Made by a program: the position numbers and the translations under genes. This document shows, in pieces, positions 38,888 through 51,972 of a stretch of DNA of 64,000 nucleotides. This DNA is from Vogesella alkaliphila (lineage in GTDB: Bacteria; Pseudomonadota; Gammaproteobacteria; Burkholderiales; Chromobacteriaceae). Positions within the stretch are counted from its first letter, which is position 1; the number at the start of each line of letters is the position of its first letter. The notes below the pieces were generated by a model. It ran no database searches, was not told the origin of the DNA, and worked only from the letters and a program-made list of their open reading frames with translations. Location: positions 1 to 64,000 of the forward strand of contig NZ_BMYW01000004.1 in assembly GCF_014652475.1 (NCBI RefSeq). The letters run 5' to 3'.

Positions 38888-39679
38888 ATGAAAAAAAGTT
38901 TTGTAGCCTTGCTGGCCGTCGTGTTGATGGCAGGTTGCGCCACGGTGGATACCAAGGATGAAACCCGTGGCTGGACGGTAGAGCGCATCTACGCCACCGC
39001 GCGCGAAGAGCTGGACGGTGGCAACTACCAGCGCTCGCTGAAACTGTATGAAACCTTGCAGGCGCGCTTCCCGTACGGGCGCTACGCGCAGCAGGCACTG
39101 ATGGACGAGGCCTACACCCATTACAAGGATGCCGAGCCGGAGCTGGCGATTGCTTCGGCCAACCGTTTCATCCGCCTGTATCCGTCGCACCCGAACCTGG
39201 ACTACATGTACTACCTGAAGGGCCTGGTGTACTTCAATGAGGACAGTTCGTGGATGTCGCGCCTGTCCGGCCAGGACATGAGCGAGCGTGACCCGAAGGC
39301 GGCGCGCGAATCGTACCAGGCCTTCCAGGAACTGGTGGCACGCTTCCCGCAGAGCCAGTACAGCGCAGACGCCACCGAGAAGATGGTGCGCCTGATCAAC
39401 GCGCTGGGTGCCAGCGAAGTGCACGTCGCCCGCTACTACATGAAGCGTGGTGCCTGGCTGGCGGCAATCAACCGTGCGCAGACGGTGGTGAAGGAGTACG
39501 CCAACACCGGTCATAACGAAGAGGCGCTGGCCATCATCGTGGTGGCCTACGAGCGGCTGGGCATGAAGGACATGGCGGCCGATGCCCGTCGCGTGCTGCA
39601 GCTGAACTTCCCGCAGAGCAACTATCTGCAGGCGCCGTGGCAGGTGCGCGAGCAGTCGTGGTGGAAGTTCTGGGGCTGA
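38888..39679 (+). CDS. bamD: Outer-membrane assembly lipoprotein BamD (ComL)
   Basis: The 263-residue product begins with a lipoprotein signal (MKKSFVALLAVVLMAGC). The mature part is a set of TPR repeats, with the classic QARFPYGRYAQQA, RFIRLYPSHPNLDYMYYLKG and SRDP-like (MSERDPKAARESYQAFQELV) elements. BamD is anchored in the inner leaflet of the outer membrane and recruits unfolded barrel proteins to BamA. In Neisseria the same protein is known as ComL. The gene faces away from rluD, as in many proteobacteria, and a strong terminator follows. Confidence 0.95.
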   Translation: MKKSFVALLAVVLMAGCATVDTKDETRGWTVERIYATAREELDGGNYQRSLKLYETLQARFPYGRYAQQALMDEAYTHYKDAEPELAIASANRFIRLYPSHPNLDYMYYLKGLVYFNEDSSWMSRLSGQDMSERDPKAARESYQAFQELVARFPQSQYSADATEKMVRLINALGASEVHVARYYMKRGAWLAAINRAQTVVKEYANTGHNEEALAIIVVAYERLGMKDMAADARRVLQLNFPQSNYLQAPWQVREQSWWKFWG

Positions 39680-39703
39680 TGCCCTTGCGGCCAACCCCGG
39701 CAC

Positions 39704-39732
39704 AAAAAACGGCACCCGCGGGTGCCGTTTTT
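39704..39732. terminator. Bidirectional terminator between bamD and the PII gene
   Basis: AAAAAACGGCACCCG and CGGGTGCCGTTTTT form a perfect hairpin with A and T flanks. It serves both convergent genes. Confidence 0.9.
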
Positions 39733-39750
39733 CATTGCTGCGTCAGTGGC

Positions 39751-40191
<441 letters not shown>

Positions 40192-40238
40192 TTATGACGC
40201 GCTTCCCTGATCCTTGTCTTCATTGTTGCGGGTATCCA

Positions 40239-43200
40239 ATGTCGCACGTTCTCAAGCTGCGGGGCGGTGTCGCCCTGTCCCAGTTCCGACTCGATAAACT
40301 TCTTGCTGCTGCTCGCGAAGCAGGTCTACCCGATCTGACTATTGCGGCGGAGTACTGGCACTTTACCGAAAGTGAAGCGCCACTGAGCGAGGCGCAAGTC
40401 GCCGTGCTGGAAAAATTGCTGACCTACGGCGAACCGCCGCTGGCGCAGCAGCCTACCGGCGATCTTTTCCTGGTTACACCGCGTCTTGGTACGCTGTCGC
40501 CGTGGGCCTCCAAGGCGACCGATATCGCCAGCCACTGTGGTCTGGAGCAGGTATTGCGCATCGAGCGCGGCATTGCCTACCACATCACCGCGGCCACCCC
40601 GCTGACCGAAGAGGCTCGCCAGCGTCTGGCCGGCCTCCTGCACGACCGCATGACCGAGACCGTACTGCCGTCGCTGGATGATGCCGACCGACTGTTCGTG
40701 CACATCGAGCCGCAACCGTTGTCCACCGTCGATATCCTCGGCGGCGGCAAGGCGGCGCTGGATGCGGCCAACCTTGACATGGGTCTGGCGCTGTCGCCGG
40801 ACGAGGTCGACTACCTGGTCGAAAACTTCATCAAGCTGGAGCGCAACCCGACCGACGTCGAGCTGATGATGTTCGCGCAGGCCAACTCCGAGCACTGCCG
40901 TCACAAGATCTTCAACGCGCAATTCATCGTCGACGGCGTGGAGCAGGGCAAGTCGCTGTTCCGCATGATCCGCGACACCCACGACGCGCACCCGCAAGGC
41001 ACCCGCGTGGCGTACAAGGACAACGCCTCGGTGATCGACGGCGCCACCATCGAGCGCTTCTACCCGCAGCCGGACAGCAATACCTACGCCTACAGCGAAG
41101 AGCCGACCCACATCCTGATGAAGGTGGAGACGCACAACCACCCGACCGCGATCTCGCCGTTCCCCGGCGCCTCGACCGGTAACGGCGGCGAAATCCGCGA
41201 CGAAGGCGCCACCGGCCGCGGCTCGCGCCCGAAGGCCGGCCTGTCCGGTTTCACCGTCTCCAACCTGAACATCCCGGGCTTCCAGCAGCCATGGGAAGAC
41301 GCCAGCTACGGCAAGCCGGGCCGCATCGCCTCGGCACTCGACATCATGATCGAAGGCCCGATCGGCGGCGCCGCGTTCAACAACGAATTCGGCCGTCCAA
41401 ACCTCGCCGGCTACTTCCGTACCTTTGAAGAAAACTTCCAGGGCGAGCGTCGCGGCTACCACAAGCCGATCATGATCGCCGGCGGCCTGGGCAATATCCA
41501 GGAACAGCAGATCTTCAAGAACGAGATTCCGGAAGGCGCGCTGCTGATCCAGCTGGGCGGCCCGAGCCTGCTGATCGGTCTGGGCGGCGGCGCGGCATCC
41601 TCGATGGATACCGGTGCCAACAGCGAAAACCTGGACTTCGATTCGGTACAGCGCGGCAACCCGGAAATCGAACGCCGTTGCCAGGAAGTGATCGACCGCT
41701 GCTGGCAGCGCGGTGCGGCCAACCCTATCGTGTCGATTCACGACGTCGGTGCCGGCGGCCTGTCCAATGCCTTCCCCGAGCTGGTGAACGACGCCGGCCG
41801 TGGCGCCATCTTCCATCTGCGCAAGGTGCACCTGGAAGAAAAGGGCATGACCCCGATGCAGATCTGGTCCAACGAATCGCAAGAGCGCTACGTGATGGCC
41901 GTGATGCCGGCCGACCTGGAGCTGTTCACCGCCATCTGCGAGCGCGAGCGCTGCCCGTTCGCGGTGCTGGGCGTGGCCACCGACGACGGCCACCTGCAGG
42001 TGCGCGACGACTACTTCGACAACAACCCGGTCGATATGCCGCTGGAAGTGCTGCTGGGCAAACCGCCGCGCATGACCCGCGACGTGACGACCCGTACCGT
42101 GGTGACCGACGCTCTCGACGCCGCGCAATACGATACCAGGGAGTCGGCGTACCGCGTGCTGCGTAACCCGACCGTGGCCGACAAGTCGTTCCTGATCACC
42201 ATCGGCGACCGTACCGTGGGCGGCATGACCGCGCGCGACCAGATGGTCGGCCCGTGGCAGGTGCCGGTGGCCGACGTCGCCGTGACCGCGATGGGCTTCA
42301 ACACCACCAAGGGTGAGGCGATGGCGATGGGCGAACGCACACCTGCGGCACTGTTCTCGGCGCCGGCCGCCGGCCGCATGTCGGTGGGCGAATCGCTGCT
42401 GAACCTGGCTGCGGCCAACGTGGGCGAGCTGGGCAACGTCAAGCTGTCCGCCAACTGGATGGCCGCTGCCGGTCACCCGGGTGAGGACGCCAACCTGTAC
42501 GCCACCGTGAAGGCGGTATCCGACATCTGTATCGACATCGACGTCAGCATTCCGGTAGGCAAGGATTCGCTGTCGATGAAGACGGTATGGGAAGACCAGG
42601 GCGAGAAGAAGTCGGTGACCGCGCCGCTGTCGCTGATCATCTCCGCGTTTGCCCCGGTGGCCGACGTGCGCAAGACCGTCACCCCACAACTGCAGGCCGC
42701 CGACAGCGCGCTGCTGCTGCTGGACCTGGGTGCCGGTCGCAACCGCCTCGGCGGTTCGATCTTCGGTCAGGTGTGGAACGACATGAACGGCCAGACGCCG
42801 GACGTGGATCAGGCCGCCAAGCTGGCTGCTGCCTTCCACACCATCCAGTCGCTGGTGCAGGACGAGCTGCTGCTGGCCTATCACGACCGCTCCGACGGCG
42901 GCCTGTTCGCCACCCTGGCGGAAATGTGCTTCGCCGGCCACCTCGGCGCGCAGGTCGAGCTGTCGGTACTGAGCGACGACAATGCGGCCAACGTCAACGC
43001 CGTGCTGTTCAACGAAGAGCTGGGCGCGGTGATGCAGGTTGCCGTCGACCACATCGATGAAGTGCTGGCGCGCTTTGCCGCCGCTGGTCTCGGCGCCGAA
43101 ACCAGTGTCATCGGCGTGCCGACCGACGACAACACCCTGACCCTGCTGCACGGTGAGGAAGTGGTGCTGGCCGAATCGCGCGTTGCGCTGCAGCAAGCCT

Positions 43201-44120
43201 GGTCCGAGACCAGCTACCGCCTGCAACGTCTGCGCGACAACCCTGCCGGCGCCGACAGCGAATACGCACAGATCGCCGACACCGCCTCGCGCGGCCTGTT
43301 CGCCGAGCTGACCTTCGACACCAAGGACAATCCGGCGGCGCCGTTCATCGCCACTGGCGCGCGTCCGCGCATCGCCATCCTGCGTGAGCAGGGCGTCAAC
43401 GGCCAGATCGAGATGGGCGCGGCGTTCACCCGTGCCGGTTTCGAGGCGGTTGACGTGCACATGTCCGACGTGATCGCCGGTCGTGTCCAGCTGGCCGACT
43501 TCAAGGGTCTGGCGGCCTGCGGCGGCTTCAGCTACGGCGACGTGCTGGGCGCCGGCGAAGGCTGGGCGAAGAGCATCCTGTTCAACGCGCAGGCTCGCGA
43601 ACAGTTCGAAGCCTTCTTCGGTCGTGGCGATACCTTCGCGCTGGGCGTGTGCAACGGCTGCCAGATGATGTCCAACCTGTCGGACATCATCCCGGGCGCG
43701 CAGTACTGGCCGAAGCTGAACCGCAACGCGTCCGAGCAGTTCGAGGCCCGCTTCGCGATGGTGGAAGTCACCGAGTCGCCGTCCATCTTCCTGCAGGACA
43801 TGATCGGCTCCAAGCTGCCGGTGGTGGTGTCGCACGGCGAAGGCCGCGCGGTGTTTGCCCCGGGCGCGCAGGAGCAGGTGCTGACCGCGCTGCGTTACGT
43901 GGACTTCAACGGCCAGGCTACCGAGACCTACCCGATGAACCCGAACGGCTCGCCAGCCGGCATTACCGGTGTCACCACGCCGGATGGCCGCTTCACCATC
44001 ATGATGCCGCACCCGGAGCGCGTGTTCCGCACGCTGCAGAACAGCTGGCATCCGGCGGAGTGGGGCGAGAATGGCGCCTGGTTCCGCATGTTCGCCAGCG
44101 CCCGCCGCTGGATCGGCTAA
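40239..44120 (+). CDS. purL: Phosphoribosylformylglycinamidine synthase (PurL, large form)
   Basis: The product has 1,293 residues from ATG 40239. It contains an N-terminal PurS-like domain, a linker, two AIR-synthase-like domains with [24 protein letters not shown] and [17 protein letters not shown], and a C-terminal glutaminase. The glutaminase nucleophile Cys is in LGVCNGCQM and the His in PHPERVFR. It makes FGAM from FGAR, glutamine and ATP in purine synthesis. The single-chain form is normal for beta- and gammaproteobacteria. It is a stand-alone gene with its own terminator. Confidence 0.96.
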   Translation: MSHVLKLRGGVALSQFRLDKLLAAAREAGLPDLTIAAEYWHFTESEAPLSEAQVAVLEKLLTYGEPPLAQQPTGDLFLVTPRLGTLSPWASKATDIASHCGLEQVLRIERGIAYHITAATPLTEEARQRLAGLLHDRMTETVLPSLDDADRLFVHIEPQPLSTVDILGGGKAALDAANLDMGLALSPDEVDYLVENFIKLERNPTDVELMMFAQANSEHCRHKIFNAQFIVDGVEQGKSLFRMIRDTHDAHPQGTRVAYKDNASVIDGATIERFYPQPDSNTYAYSEEPTHILMKVETHNHPTAISPFPGASTGNGGEIRDEGATGRGSRPKAGLSGFTVSNLNIPGFQQPWEDASYGKPGRIASALDIMIEGPIGGAAFNNEFGRPNLAGYFRTFEENFQGERRGYHKPIMIAGGLGNIQEQQIFKNEIPEGALLIQLGGPSLLIGLGGGAASSMDTGANSENLDFDSVQRGNPEIERRCQEVIDRCWQRGAANPIVSIHDVGAGGLSNAFPELVNDAGRGAIFHLRKVHLEEKGMTPMQIWSNESQERYVMAVMPADLELFTAICERERCPFAVLGVATDDGHLQVRDDYFDNNPVDMPLEVLLGKPPRMTRDVTTRTVVTDALDAAQYDTRESAYRVLRNPTVADKSFLITIGDRTVGGMTARDQMVGPWQVPVADVAVTAMGFNTTKGEAMAMGERTPAALFSAPAAGRMSVGESLLNLAAANVGELGNVKLSANWMAAAGHPGEDANLYATVKAVSDICIDIDVSIPVGKDSLSMKTVWEDQGEKKSVTAPLSLIISAFAPVADVRKTVTPQLQAADSALLLLDLGAGRNRLGGSIFGQVWNDMNGQTPDVDQAAKLAAAFHTIQSLVQDELLLAYHDRSDGGLFATLAEMCFAGHLGAQVELSVLSDDNAANVNAVLFNEELGAVMQVAVDHIDEVLARFAAAGLGAETSVIGVPTDDNTLTLLHGEEVVLAESRVALQQAWSETSYRLQRLRDNPAGADSEYAQIADTASRGLFAELTFDTKDNPAAPFIATGARPRIAILREQGVNGQIEMGAAFTRAGFEAVDVHMSDVIAGRVQLADFKGLAACGGFSYGDVLGAGEGWAKSILFNAQAREQFEAFFGRGDTFALGVCNGCQMMSNLSDIIPGAQYWPKLNRNASEQFEARFAMVEVTESPSIFLQDMIGSKLPVVVSHGEGRAVFAPGAQEQVLTALRYVDFNGQATETYPMNPNGSPAGITGVTTPDGRFTIMMPHPERVFRTLQNSWHPAEWGENGAWFRMFASARRWIG

Positions 44121-44143
44121 GCCGCTTGCTGTCAGGTAGACAG

Positions 44144-44174
44144 AACACCCCGCCACGGCGGGGTGTTTTTTTTA
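44144..44174 (+). terminator. Rho-independent terminator of purL
   Basis: AACACCCCGC and GCGGGGTGTT flank a CACG loop and are followed by a run of T. Confidence 0.92.
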
Positions 44175-44209
44175 TGGCGCCACCGGATGGCGCAAGGTTG
44201 GCCGCAATG

Positions 44210-44236
44210 AAAAACGCCGGCCATGTGGCCGGCGTT
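44210..44236 (-). terminator. Rho-independent terminator of the Bax-inhibitor-1-like gene
   Basis: AACGCCGGCCA and TGGCCGGCGTT pair across GTG-type loop bases. On the minus strand the stem is followed by TTTTCATT, about 20 bp after the gene's stop. Confidence 0.8.
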
Positions 44237-44256
44237 GCTATTGGCGGGGTGCGGGT

Positions 44257-44946
44257 TTAGTCGCGGTCGCCAGCGAAAGCCATCAGCAGGTGCAGCAGGC
44301 TGGTGAACAGGTTGTAGATGCTGATGTAGATGCCCAGTGCCGCCGAGATGTAGCTGGTCTCGCCACCGTCGACGATGGTTTTGACTTGCCACAGGATCAT
44401 CAGCGAGCTGAACAGCGCGAAGGCGGCGGAAATCACCAGCGACATCAGTGGCAGCTGCAGGAAGATGTTGGCAACCACGGCCACCATCAGCACGATGGCG
44501 CCGACCATCAGGAACTTGCCCATGCCGCTCAGGTCACGCTTGGTGGTGGTGGCGATGCCGGCCATCACGGCGAAAACCAGCGTGGTCGCGCCGCCGGCAA
44601 CCATGATCAGTTGCGAGCCGTTGGCCAGCTTGAACGCGGCCTGCAGCAAGGGGCCTAGCAGCACACCCATCAGCAGCGTGAACAGCAGCATCAGCGGCAC
44701 GCCCAGTGCGTTGTTGCGGTTGGCTTCGATGGCGAAGGTCAGGCCGTAGAAGACCGCTAGGATGGCGATCATGCTCATGATCGGGCTGCCGGCCATGAAG
44801 GCGAAGCTCATGTTGGCACCCACTGCCGCGCCGATGACGGTCGGTATCATCGACAGGCCGAGCAGGGCGTAGGTATTGCGCAGCACCTTGTGCTGGCTGC
44901 CACTCAGGGTGGTGCTTTGGTAGGCGGTGTGCAAATTGGGTTGCAT
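44257..44946 (-). CDS. Bax-inhibitor-1 family membrane protein (YccA/YbhL-like)
   Basis: The product has 229 residues from ATG 44946, with AAGGAG 10 bases upstream. Seven transmembrane helices cover most of the chain (for example MSMIAILAVFYGLTFAI and FLMVGAIVLMVAVVANIFL). The end ...ALGIYISIYNLFTSLLHLL is the family signature. Bacterial members form pH-sensitive calcium leak channels or modulate the FtsH protease (YccA). The role here is not known. It is a single gene convergent with purL. Confidence 0.9.
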   Translation of the reverse strand: MQPNLHTAYQSTTLSGSQHKVLRNTYALLGLSMIPTVIGAAVGANMSFAFMAGSPIMSMIAILAVFYGLTFAIEANRNNALGVPLMLLFTLLMGVLLGPLLQAAFKLANGSQLIMVAGGATTLVFAVMAGIATTTKRDLSGMGKFLMVGAIVLMVAVVANIFLQLPLMSLVISAAFALFSSLMILWQVKTIVDGGETSYISAALGIYISIYNLFTSLLHLLMAFAGDRD

Positions 44947-45045
44947 GGCGAAGAGACTCCTTGCTGTTGTTGTTTGGCTAATGCAGGTCATGGACAATAT
45001 ACCCGCAGGATAGTTTCTCCATCAAAAAATATTTGGAACGGGATC

Positions 45046-45074
45046 TTGCCTCGCCTGGGCTTGTCTACTATTAT
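45046..45074 (+). promoter_or_regulatory. Promoter of tRNA-Leu
   Basis: TTGCCT (45046-45051) and TATTAT (45069-45074) are 17 bp apart and the tRNA starts 30 bp further on. This is a good sigma-70 match for a stable RNA gene. Confidence 0.65.
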
Positions 45075-45104
45075 GCGCACTCTGCTGAAGCAAGGCAGTG
45101 AGTC

Positions 45105-45189
45105 GCGAAAGTGGCGGAATTGGTAGACGCACTGGATTTAGGTTCCAGCGCCGCGAGGCGTGAGAGTTCGAGTCTCTCCTTTCGCACCA
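45105..45189 (+). tRNA. tRNA-Leu, anticodon UAG
   Basis: The acceptor stem GCGAAAG pairs with CTTTCGC, followed by discriminator A and an encoded CCA. The anticodon stem CTGGA/TCCAG holds loop TTTAGGT, giving anticodon TAG at 45139-45141. A long variable arm and the GTTCGAGTC T-loop fit a class II leucine tRNA. It stands directly upstream of tig. Confidence 0.96.
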
Positions 45190-45213
45190 CTACATTGCTT
45201 CACGGTAAACACT

Positions 45214-45257
45214 AAACCGCTCAAACCCAAGCACAGCAAAGGTTTCGGCGGTTTTTT
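45214..45257 (+). terminator. Terminator after tRNA-Leu
   Basis: AAACCGC with inner AAACC pairs with inner GGTTT and GCGGTTT, and the stem ends in a T run (GGTTTTTTG). Confidence 0.7.
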
Positions 45258-45526
45258 GTTTTGGTGTGCCCGGATTGATGCCTATCTGCTGGCGACCACT
45301 GCCCAAGCGCGATGCACTGTTCATTTGGTGGCTGCGTGCTATACTCATCCCTTGCTTTTGTCGCCAGAATGCGGGCGAGCGGGGCGGCGCCCTGACTGAT
45401 CCGCCTTCGGCAATACCTCTGAATTGGTGCAAAAAGCAGGTTCCGCCGGTTCTTGTAAAATGTTCCGCCATCTTGCTTTTTGTCTCTGGCTTTAATCTCC
45501 CACACCTTTAAATCTAAGGATTGGAC

Positions 45527-46837
45527 ATGCAAGTACAATTGGAAACGTTGAGCGGCCTTGAGCGTCGCATGAGCATTGCCTTGCCAATGGCGGCAATCGA
45601 CGCACAAGTTGCCGAGCGCCTGAAGCGCGTGGCACGCACGGCCAAGATTCAGGGTTTCCGTCCAGGCAAAGCCCCGGCCAAGATCGTTGAGATGAACTAT
45701 GGCGCGCAGGTTCGCGAAGAAGTGCTGGGCGAGCAGGTGCAGCAGGGTTTCTACAAGGCCGCCGTCGAGCAAAAGCTGCGCGTAGCTGGTTACCCGCGTT
45801 TTGAATCGGTTGACGCCGCTGGCGACGCCGAAAGCTTCAAGTTTGCCGCTACCTTCGAGGTTTATCCGGAAGTCGTGGTGGGCGATCTGGCCGGCAAGGA
45901 CATCGAAAAGGCGAACACGCCAGTGACCGACGCCGAGATCGACAAGACCATCGACATCCTGCGCAAGCAGCGCACCCGTTTCAACCACGTTGAGCGTGCC
46001 GCCGCCGAAGGCGATCGCGTGATCATCGACTTCAAGGGCAGCATTGACGGCGTGGCCTTCGAAGGCGGCTCCGCTGAAAACTTCCCGTTCATGATCGGTC
46101 AGGGCCAGATGCTGGCTGACTTCGAGAATGGCGTGAAAGGCCTGAAGGAAGGCGAAACCGTCAGCGTGACCGTGAACTTCCCTGAGGACTACCATGGCAA
46201 GGATGTTGCCGGTAAGACTGCAGTCTTCGACATCACCCTGAAGAGCGTTGCCGAAGCGCAACTGCCGGAAGTGAACGAAGAACTGGCCAAGCAGCTGGGC
46301 ATCGCCGACGGTGACGTGGAAAAAATGCGCGCCGAAATCCGCAAGAATGTGGAGCGTGAGGTGAAGCGTCGCCTGACCGCCCGCAACAAGGAAGCGGTAA
46401 TGCAGGCGCTGCTGGATGCGACCACCATCGAGCTGCCGAAGTCGCTGGTCGAGCTGGAAGTTGGCCGCCTGATGGAACAGGCCCGCAAGGACCTGGAACA
46501 GCGTGGCATGGCCATGAAAGACATGCCGCTGCCGGCCGACCTGTTCACCCAGCAAGCCGAGCGCCGCGTGGCACTGGGCCTGATCCTGGCGGAAGTGGTG
46601 GAAGCCAACAAGCTGGAAGCCAAGCCTGAGCAAGTCAAGGCCATGATCGAAGAGTTCGCCGACAGCTACGAGCAGCCGGCAGACGTGCTGAGCTGGTACT
46701 ACGCCAGCCCGGATCGTCTGGAAGGCCCGACTTCGATGGTTCTGGAAGACAACGTGGTTGAATTTGTGCTGTCCCGTGCCAATGTTGTCGAGAAGGAACT
46801 GTCGTTTGATGCCTTGATGGGCAACAACGGCCAATAA
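45527..46837 (+). CDS. tig: Trigger factor, ribosome-associated chaperone and prolyl isomerase
   Basis: The product has 436 residues from ATG 45527; a TTG two codons earlier is less likely. The N-terminal ribosome-binding domain has the signature GFRPGKAP. The FKBP-like isomerase follows ([32 protein letters not shown]-type loop), and the C-terminal helical arms ([20 protein letters not shown]) form the chaperone cradle. It binds nascent chains at the exit tunnel. It is the first gene of the tig-clpP-clpX block, with 23 bp to clpP. Confidence 0.96.
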   Translation: MQVQLETLSGLERRMSIALPMAAIDAQVAERLKRVARTAKIQGFRPGKAPAKIVEMNYGAQVREEVLGEQVQQGFYKAAVEQKLRVAGYPRFESVDAAGDAESFKFAATFEVYPEVVVGDLAGKDIEKANTPVTDAEIDKTIDILRKQRTRFNHVERAAAEGDRVIIDFKGSIDGVAFEGGSAENFPFMIGQGQMLADFENGVKGLKEGETVSVTVNFPEDYHGKDVAGKTAVFDITLKSVAEAQLPEVNEELAKQLGIADGDVEKMRAEIRKNVEREVKRRLTARNKEAVMQALLDATTIELPKSLVELEVGRLMEQARKDLEQRGMAMKDMPLPADLFTQQAERRVALGLILAEVVEANKLEAKPEQVKAMIEEFADSYEQPADVLSWYYASPDRLEGPTSMVLEDNVVEFVLSRANVVEKELSFDALMGNNGQ

Positions 46838-46860
46838 TCAACTGTAATCCGGAGAGGTCG

Positions 46861-47493
46861 ATGAAATCGATGATTGAACCGCAAGGTTTGGGGCTGGTGC
46901 CCATGGTGGTGGAGCAGAGCGGTCGCGGCGAACGTGCCTATGACATCTTCTCCCGCCTGCTCAAGGAACGCATCATTTTCCTGGTCGGGCCTGTCACCGA
47001 TGAGTCGGCCAATCTGGTCGTGGCACAGATGCTGTTCCTGGAGTCGGAGAACCCGGACAAGGACATCTATCTGTACATCAACTCCCCGGGCGGGTCGATT
47101 ACCGCCGGCATGTCGATTTACGACACGATGAACTTCATCAAGCCGGACATCTCGACCCTCTGCATTGGTCAGGCTGCCAGCATGGGCGCTTTCCTGCTGT
47201 CCGCCGGCGCTAAGGGCAAGCGTTTCACGCTGCCGCATAGCCGGGTGATGATCCACCAGCCGCTGCTGTACGGCGGCGGCCTGAGTGGCCAGGTGACCGA
47301 TATCGAGATTCATGCGCGCGAGCTGGTGAAGACCAAGCTGCAGATGAATGAATTGCTGGCCAAGCATACTGGCCAGACGCTGGAACAGATCCAGGCGGAT
47401 ACCGAGCGTGACAACTTCATGTCCGCGGAGCAGGCGCTGGCTTACGGTCTGATCGACAAAGTGCTGACTTCGCGTGCCGAAGTGGCTGCCTAA
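46861..47493 (+). CDS. clpP: ATP-dependent Clp protease, proteolytic subunit
   Basis: The 210-residue product has the Ser nucleophile in [11 protein letters not shown] and the His in [11 protein letters not shown], with the Asp further on (Q-A-D-T-E-R-D region). [11 protein letters not shown] is the substrate-binding strand and oxyanion region. It forms a double seven-membered ring that degrades proteins unfolded by ClpX or ClpA. ATG follows GGAGAGG. clpX starts 16 bp downstream, so the two are co-transcribed with tig. Confidence 0.97.
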   Translation: MKSMIEPQGLGLVPMVVEQSGRGERAYDIFSRLLKERIIFLVGPVTDESANLVVAQMLFLESENPDKDIYLYINSPGGSITAGMSIYDTMNFIKPDISTLCIGQAASMGAFLLSAGAKGKRFTLPHSRVMIHQPLLYGGGLSGQVTDIEIHARELVKTKLQMNELLAKHTGQTLEQIQADTERDNFMSAEQALAYGLIDKVLTSRAEVAA

Positions 47494-47509
47494 TTCGGGA
47501 ATGGTGTGA

Positions 47510-48787
47510 ATGGCTGACAAGAACAGCGAAAAACTGCTTTACTGCTCTTTCTGCGGCAAGAGCCAGCACGAAGTGCAGCGTCTGATCGCCGGCCCGCAGG
47601 TCTACATTTGCAATGAATGCGTCGATCTGTGTACCGACATCATTCATGAAGAGCTGGAGGCCAAGCTGGGCGATGCGGCTACGCCGGAAGAGGTCGCGGC
47701 CAAGCTGCCGACGCCGCAGGAGATCCGAGCCAGCCTGGACCAGCACATCATCGGCCAGGAACAGGCGAAGAAGACCCTGTCGGTTGCGGTGTACAACCAC
47801 TACAAGCGTTTGTACACGGCGAGCAGCAAGGACGACGTCGAGCTGGCGAAGAGCAACATCCTGCTGATTGGTCCGACCGGTTCCGGCAAAACGCTGCTGG
47901 CGCAAACCCTGGCGCGCCTGCTGGACGTGCCGTTCGTGATTGCCGATGCCACGACCCTGACCGAAGCCGGTTATGTGGGCGAGGATGTCGAGCACATCAT
48001 CCAGAAGTTGCTGCAGAAGTGCGACTACGATCCTGAAAAGGCGCAGCGCGGCATCGTGTACCTAGACGAGATCGACAAGATTTCGCGCAAGTCCGAAAAC
48101 CCGTCCATCACCCGTGACGTATCGGGCGAGGGCGTGCAGCAGGCCCTGTTGAAACTGATCGAAGGTACGGTGGCCTCGGTGCCGCCACAGGGTGGTCGCA
48201 AGCATCCGAACCAGGAGTTCATCCAGGTCGACACCACCAATATCCTGTTCATTTGTGGCGGTGCGTTTGATGGCCTGGAAAAGATCATCCGTCGTCGCTC
48301 GGAAAAGGGTGGTATCGGTTTTGGTGCCGAAGTGACCTCCAAGGATGACGGCAAGTCGCTGTCTGCCCTGTTCCAGGATGTCGAGCCGGAAGACCTGATC
48401 CGTTTCGGCCTGATTCCGGAGCTGATCGGTCGTCTGCCGGTGGTGGCGACGCTGGAAGAGCTGGACGAAGAGGCGCTGGTCAACATCCTGACCCAGCCGA
48501 AGAATGCGCTGATCAAGCAGTACCAGCGTCTGTTCTCGATGGAGAAGGTCGATCTCGAAGTGCGTCCTTCCGCGCTGCGCCTGATTGCCAAGCAGGCACT
48601 GATCCGCAAGACCGGCGCCCGCGGCCTGCGTTCGATTCTGGAGCGTGCACTGCTGGACACCATGTACGAGCTGCCGTCGCTGGACGGTGTGACTCGCGTG
48701 GTGGTCGACGAAAAGGTGATCGAGAAGGGCGACAAGCCGCTGTTCATCTATCAGGACACGGACGACCAGACGGCACAGTCCGCCTGA
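47510..48787 (+). CDS. clpX: Clp protease ATP-binding subunit ClpX
   Basis: The 425-residue product starts with the C4 zinc-binding domain (YCSFCGKS and [10 protein letters not shown]). It continues with Walker A GPTGSGKT, Walker [10 protein letters not shown], the pore loop region with GYVGEDVE, and sensor 2 with RGLRSILER. It unfolds tagged substrates and feeds them to ClpP. A strong terminator follows, ending the tig-clpP-clpX unit. Confidence 0.97.
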   Translation: MADKNSEKLLYCSFCGKSQHEVQRLIAGPQVYICNECVDLCTDIIHEELEAKLGDAATPEEVAAKLPTPQEIRASLDQHIIGQEQAKKTLSVAVYNHYKRLYTASSKDDVELAKSNILLIGPTGSGKTLLAQTLARLLDVPFVIADATTLTEAGYVGEDVEHIIQKLLQKCDYDPEKAQRGIVYLDEIDKISRKSENPSITRDVSGEGVQQALLKLIEGTVASVPPQGGRKHPNQEFIQVDTTNILFICGGAFDGLEKIIRRRSEKGGIGFGAEVTSKDDGKSLSALFQDVEPEDLIRFGLIPELIGRLPVVATLEELDEEALVNILTQPKNALIKQYQRLFSMEKVDLEVRPSALRLIAKQALIRKTGARGLRSILERALLDTMYELPSLDGVTRVVVDEKVIEKGDKPLFIYQDTDDQTAQSA

Positions 48788-48803
48788 TCGCTTAGCGCCC
48801 CAG

Positions 48804-48830
48804 AAAACCGCCGGTAACGGCGGTTTTTTA
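48804..48830 (+). terminator. Terminator of the tig-clpP-clpX unit
   Basis: AAAACCGCCG and CGGCGGTTTTTT form a hairpin with loop GTAA and a T run. Confidence 0.92.
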
Positions 48831-48861
48831 TTTTAAAACTACGGCGATCTGCTTTAGCATG

Positions 48862-48889
48862 CTTGATAAGTGTCAACATGCCCTTATCT
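48862..48889 (+). promoter_or_regulatory. Possible heat-shock (sigma-32) promoter of lon
   Basis: CTTGATA (48862-48868) and CCCTTATCT (48881-48889) are 12 bp apart, near the sigma-32 consensus CTTGAAA...CCCCAT-T, and lie 40 bp before the lon start. Heat-shock control of lon is known in many proteobacteria. Confidence 0.45.
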
Positions 48890-48929
48890 GTAATCGCAAC
48901 TGAATTCCTCCCTGTTAAGGTTAGGTGAT

Positions 48930-51347
<2,418 letters not shown>

Positions 51348-51437
51348 TGACGCTTTGTTTTGATTTAGCTGGAAAAGCGCGCTAGCATCGGCTTCCAGAA
51401 GGGGTTGACTCAGGCTTGACCCTAGCTGGAAGCCGCT

Positions 51438-51466
51438 TGACACAAGGTTTTTGGCCTTGTTATAAA
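51438..51466 (+). promoter_or_regulatory. Sigma-70 promoter of hupB
   Basis: A perfect -35 TTGACA (51438-51443) and TTATAA (51461-51466), followed by one more A, are 17 bp apart. The hupB start is 55 bp downstream. Confidence 0.8.
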
Positions 51467-51521
51467 GCTAGCGGTTTATTTCAGTACTACGTACACCGAG
51501 AATGACGAAAGGGGACTTAAC

Positions 51522-51791
51522 GTGAACAAGTCTGAACTGATTGACGCGATTGCCGCCAAAGCAGACATTTCTAAAGCAGCTGCTGGCAAAGCGCTGGATG
51601 GCATGATCGATGCCGTAACTGACGCGCTGAAGGCTGGCGACACCGTCACTGTTGTAGGCTTTGGTACTTTCTATGTTGGCGAACGCGCAGAGCGTAGTGG
51701 CCGCAACCCGAAAACGGGCGAAACCATTACCATCGCTGCTGCCAAGTCTCCGAAATTCCGTGCCGGCAAGGCACTGAAAGACGCGCTGTAA
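51522..51791 (+). CDS. hupB: DNA-binding protein HU-beta
   Basis: The 89-residue product is a standard HU protein: [11 protein letters not shown] at the start, [11 protein letters not shown], and the DNA-wrapping arm with RNPKTGE. It bends DNA and organises the nucleoid. GAAAGGGG lies before the GTGAACAAG start region and the ATG-equivalent GTG is used. A strong promoter is upstream, and a 125-bp structured stretch with a terminator is downstream. Confidence 0.95.
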   Translation: MNKSELIDAIAAKADISKAAAGKALDGMIDAVTDALKAGDTVTVVGFGTFYVGERAERSGRNPKTGETITIAAAKSPKFRAGKALKDAL

Positions 51792-51917
51792 GAGTGCACC
51801 TTCCCGGGTAGCCGGGAGACAGGTTGGTTCCCGTCCTGTCGTCTTGTGAGGGGAGTGCACTTGAAGGCTTGAGGCAGCAAGTGTCGTGGCCCCGGCCACA
51901 GACTCCGCCAGACAAAC
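51792..51917 (+). other. Structured stretch between hupB and its terminator
   Basis: Four short hairpins can be drawn in a row: TCCCGG/CCGGGA (51802-51817), GACAGG/CCTGTC (51818-51840), CACTTG/CAAGTG (about 51858-51883) and GTGGCC/GGCCAC (51886-51899), before the terminator at 51918. It does not fold as a tRNA. It is either the 3' UTR of hupB or a small RNA. Confidence 0.45.
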
Positions 51918-51955
51918 AACAAGGTGAACGGCAAAACCGTTCACCTTGTTTTTTT
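51918..51955 (+). terminator. Terminator downstream of hupB
   Basis: AACAAGGTGAACGG and CCGTTCACCTTGTT form a perfect 14-bp stem with loop CAAAA and a T run. Confidence 0.95.
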
Positions 51956-51972
51956 GGTAACAAACCGAATCC

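Noticed and set aside
40326-44156. A 1,276-codon open frame on the minus strand across purL
   Set aside because: It is the antisense shadow of purL in GC-rich DNA; its composition (His, Val, Arg, Gln rich) is not protein-like and purL is certain.
51792-51917. A tRNA after hupB
   Set aside because: Checked because tRNAs are common near here in relatives; the hairpins do not form a cloverleaf and there is no T-loop.
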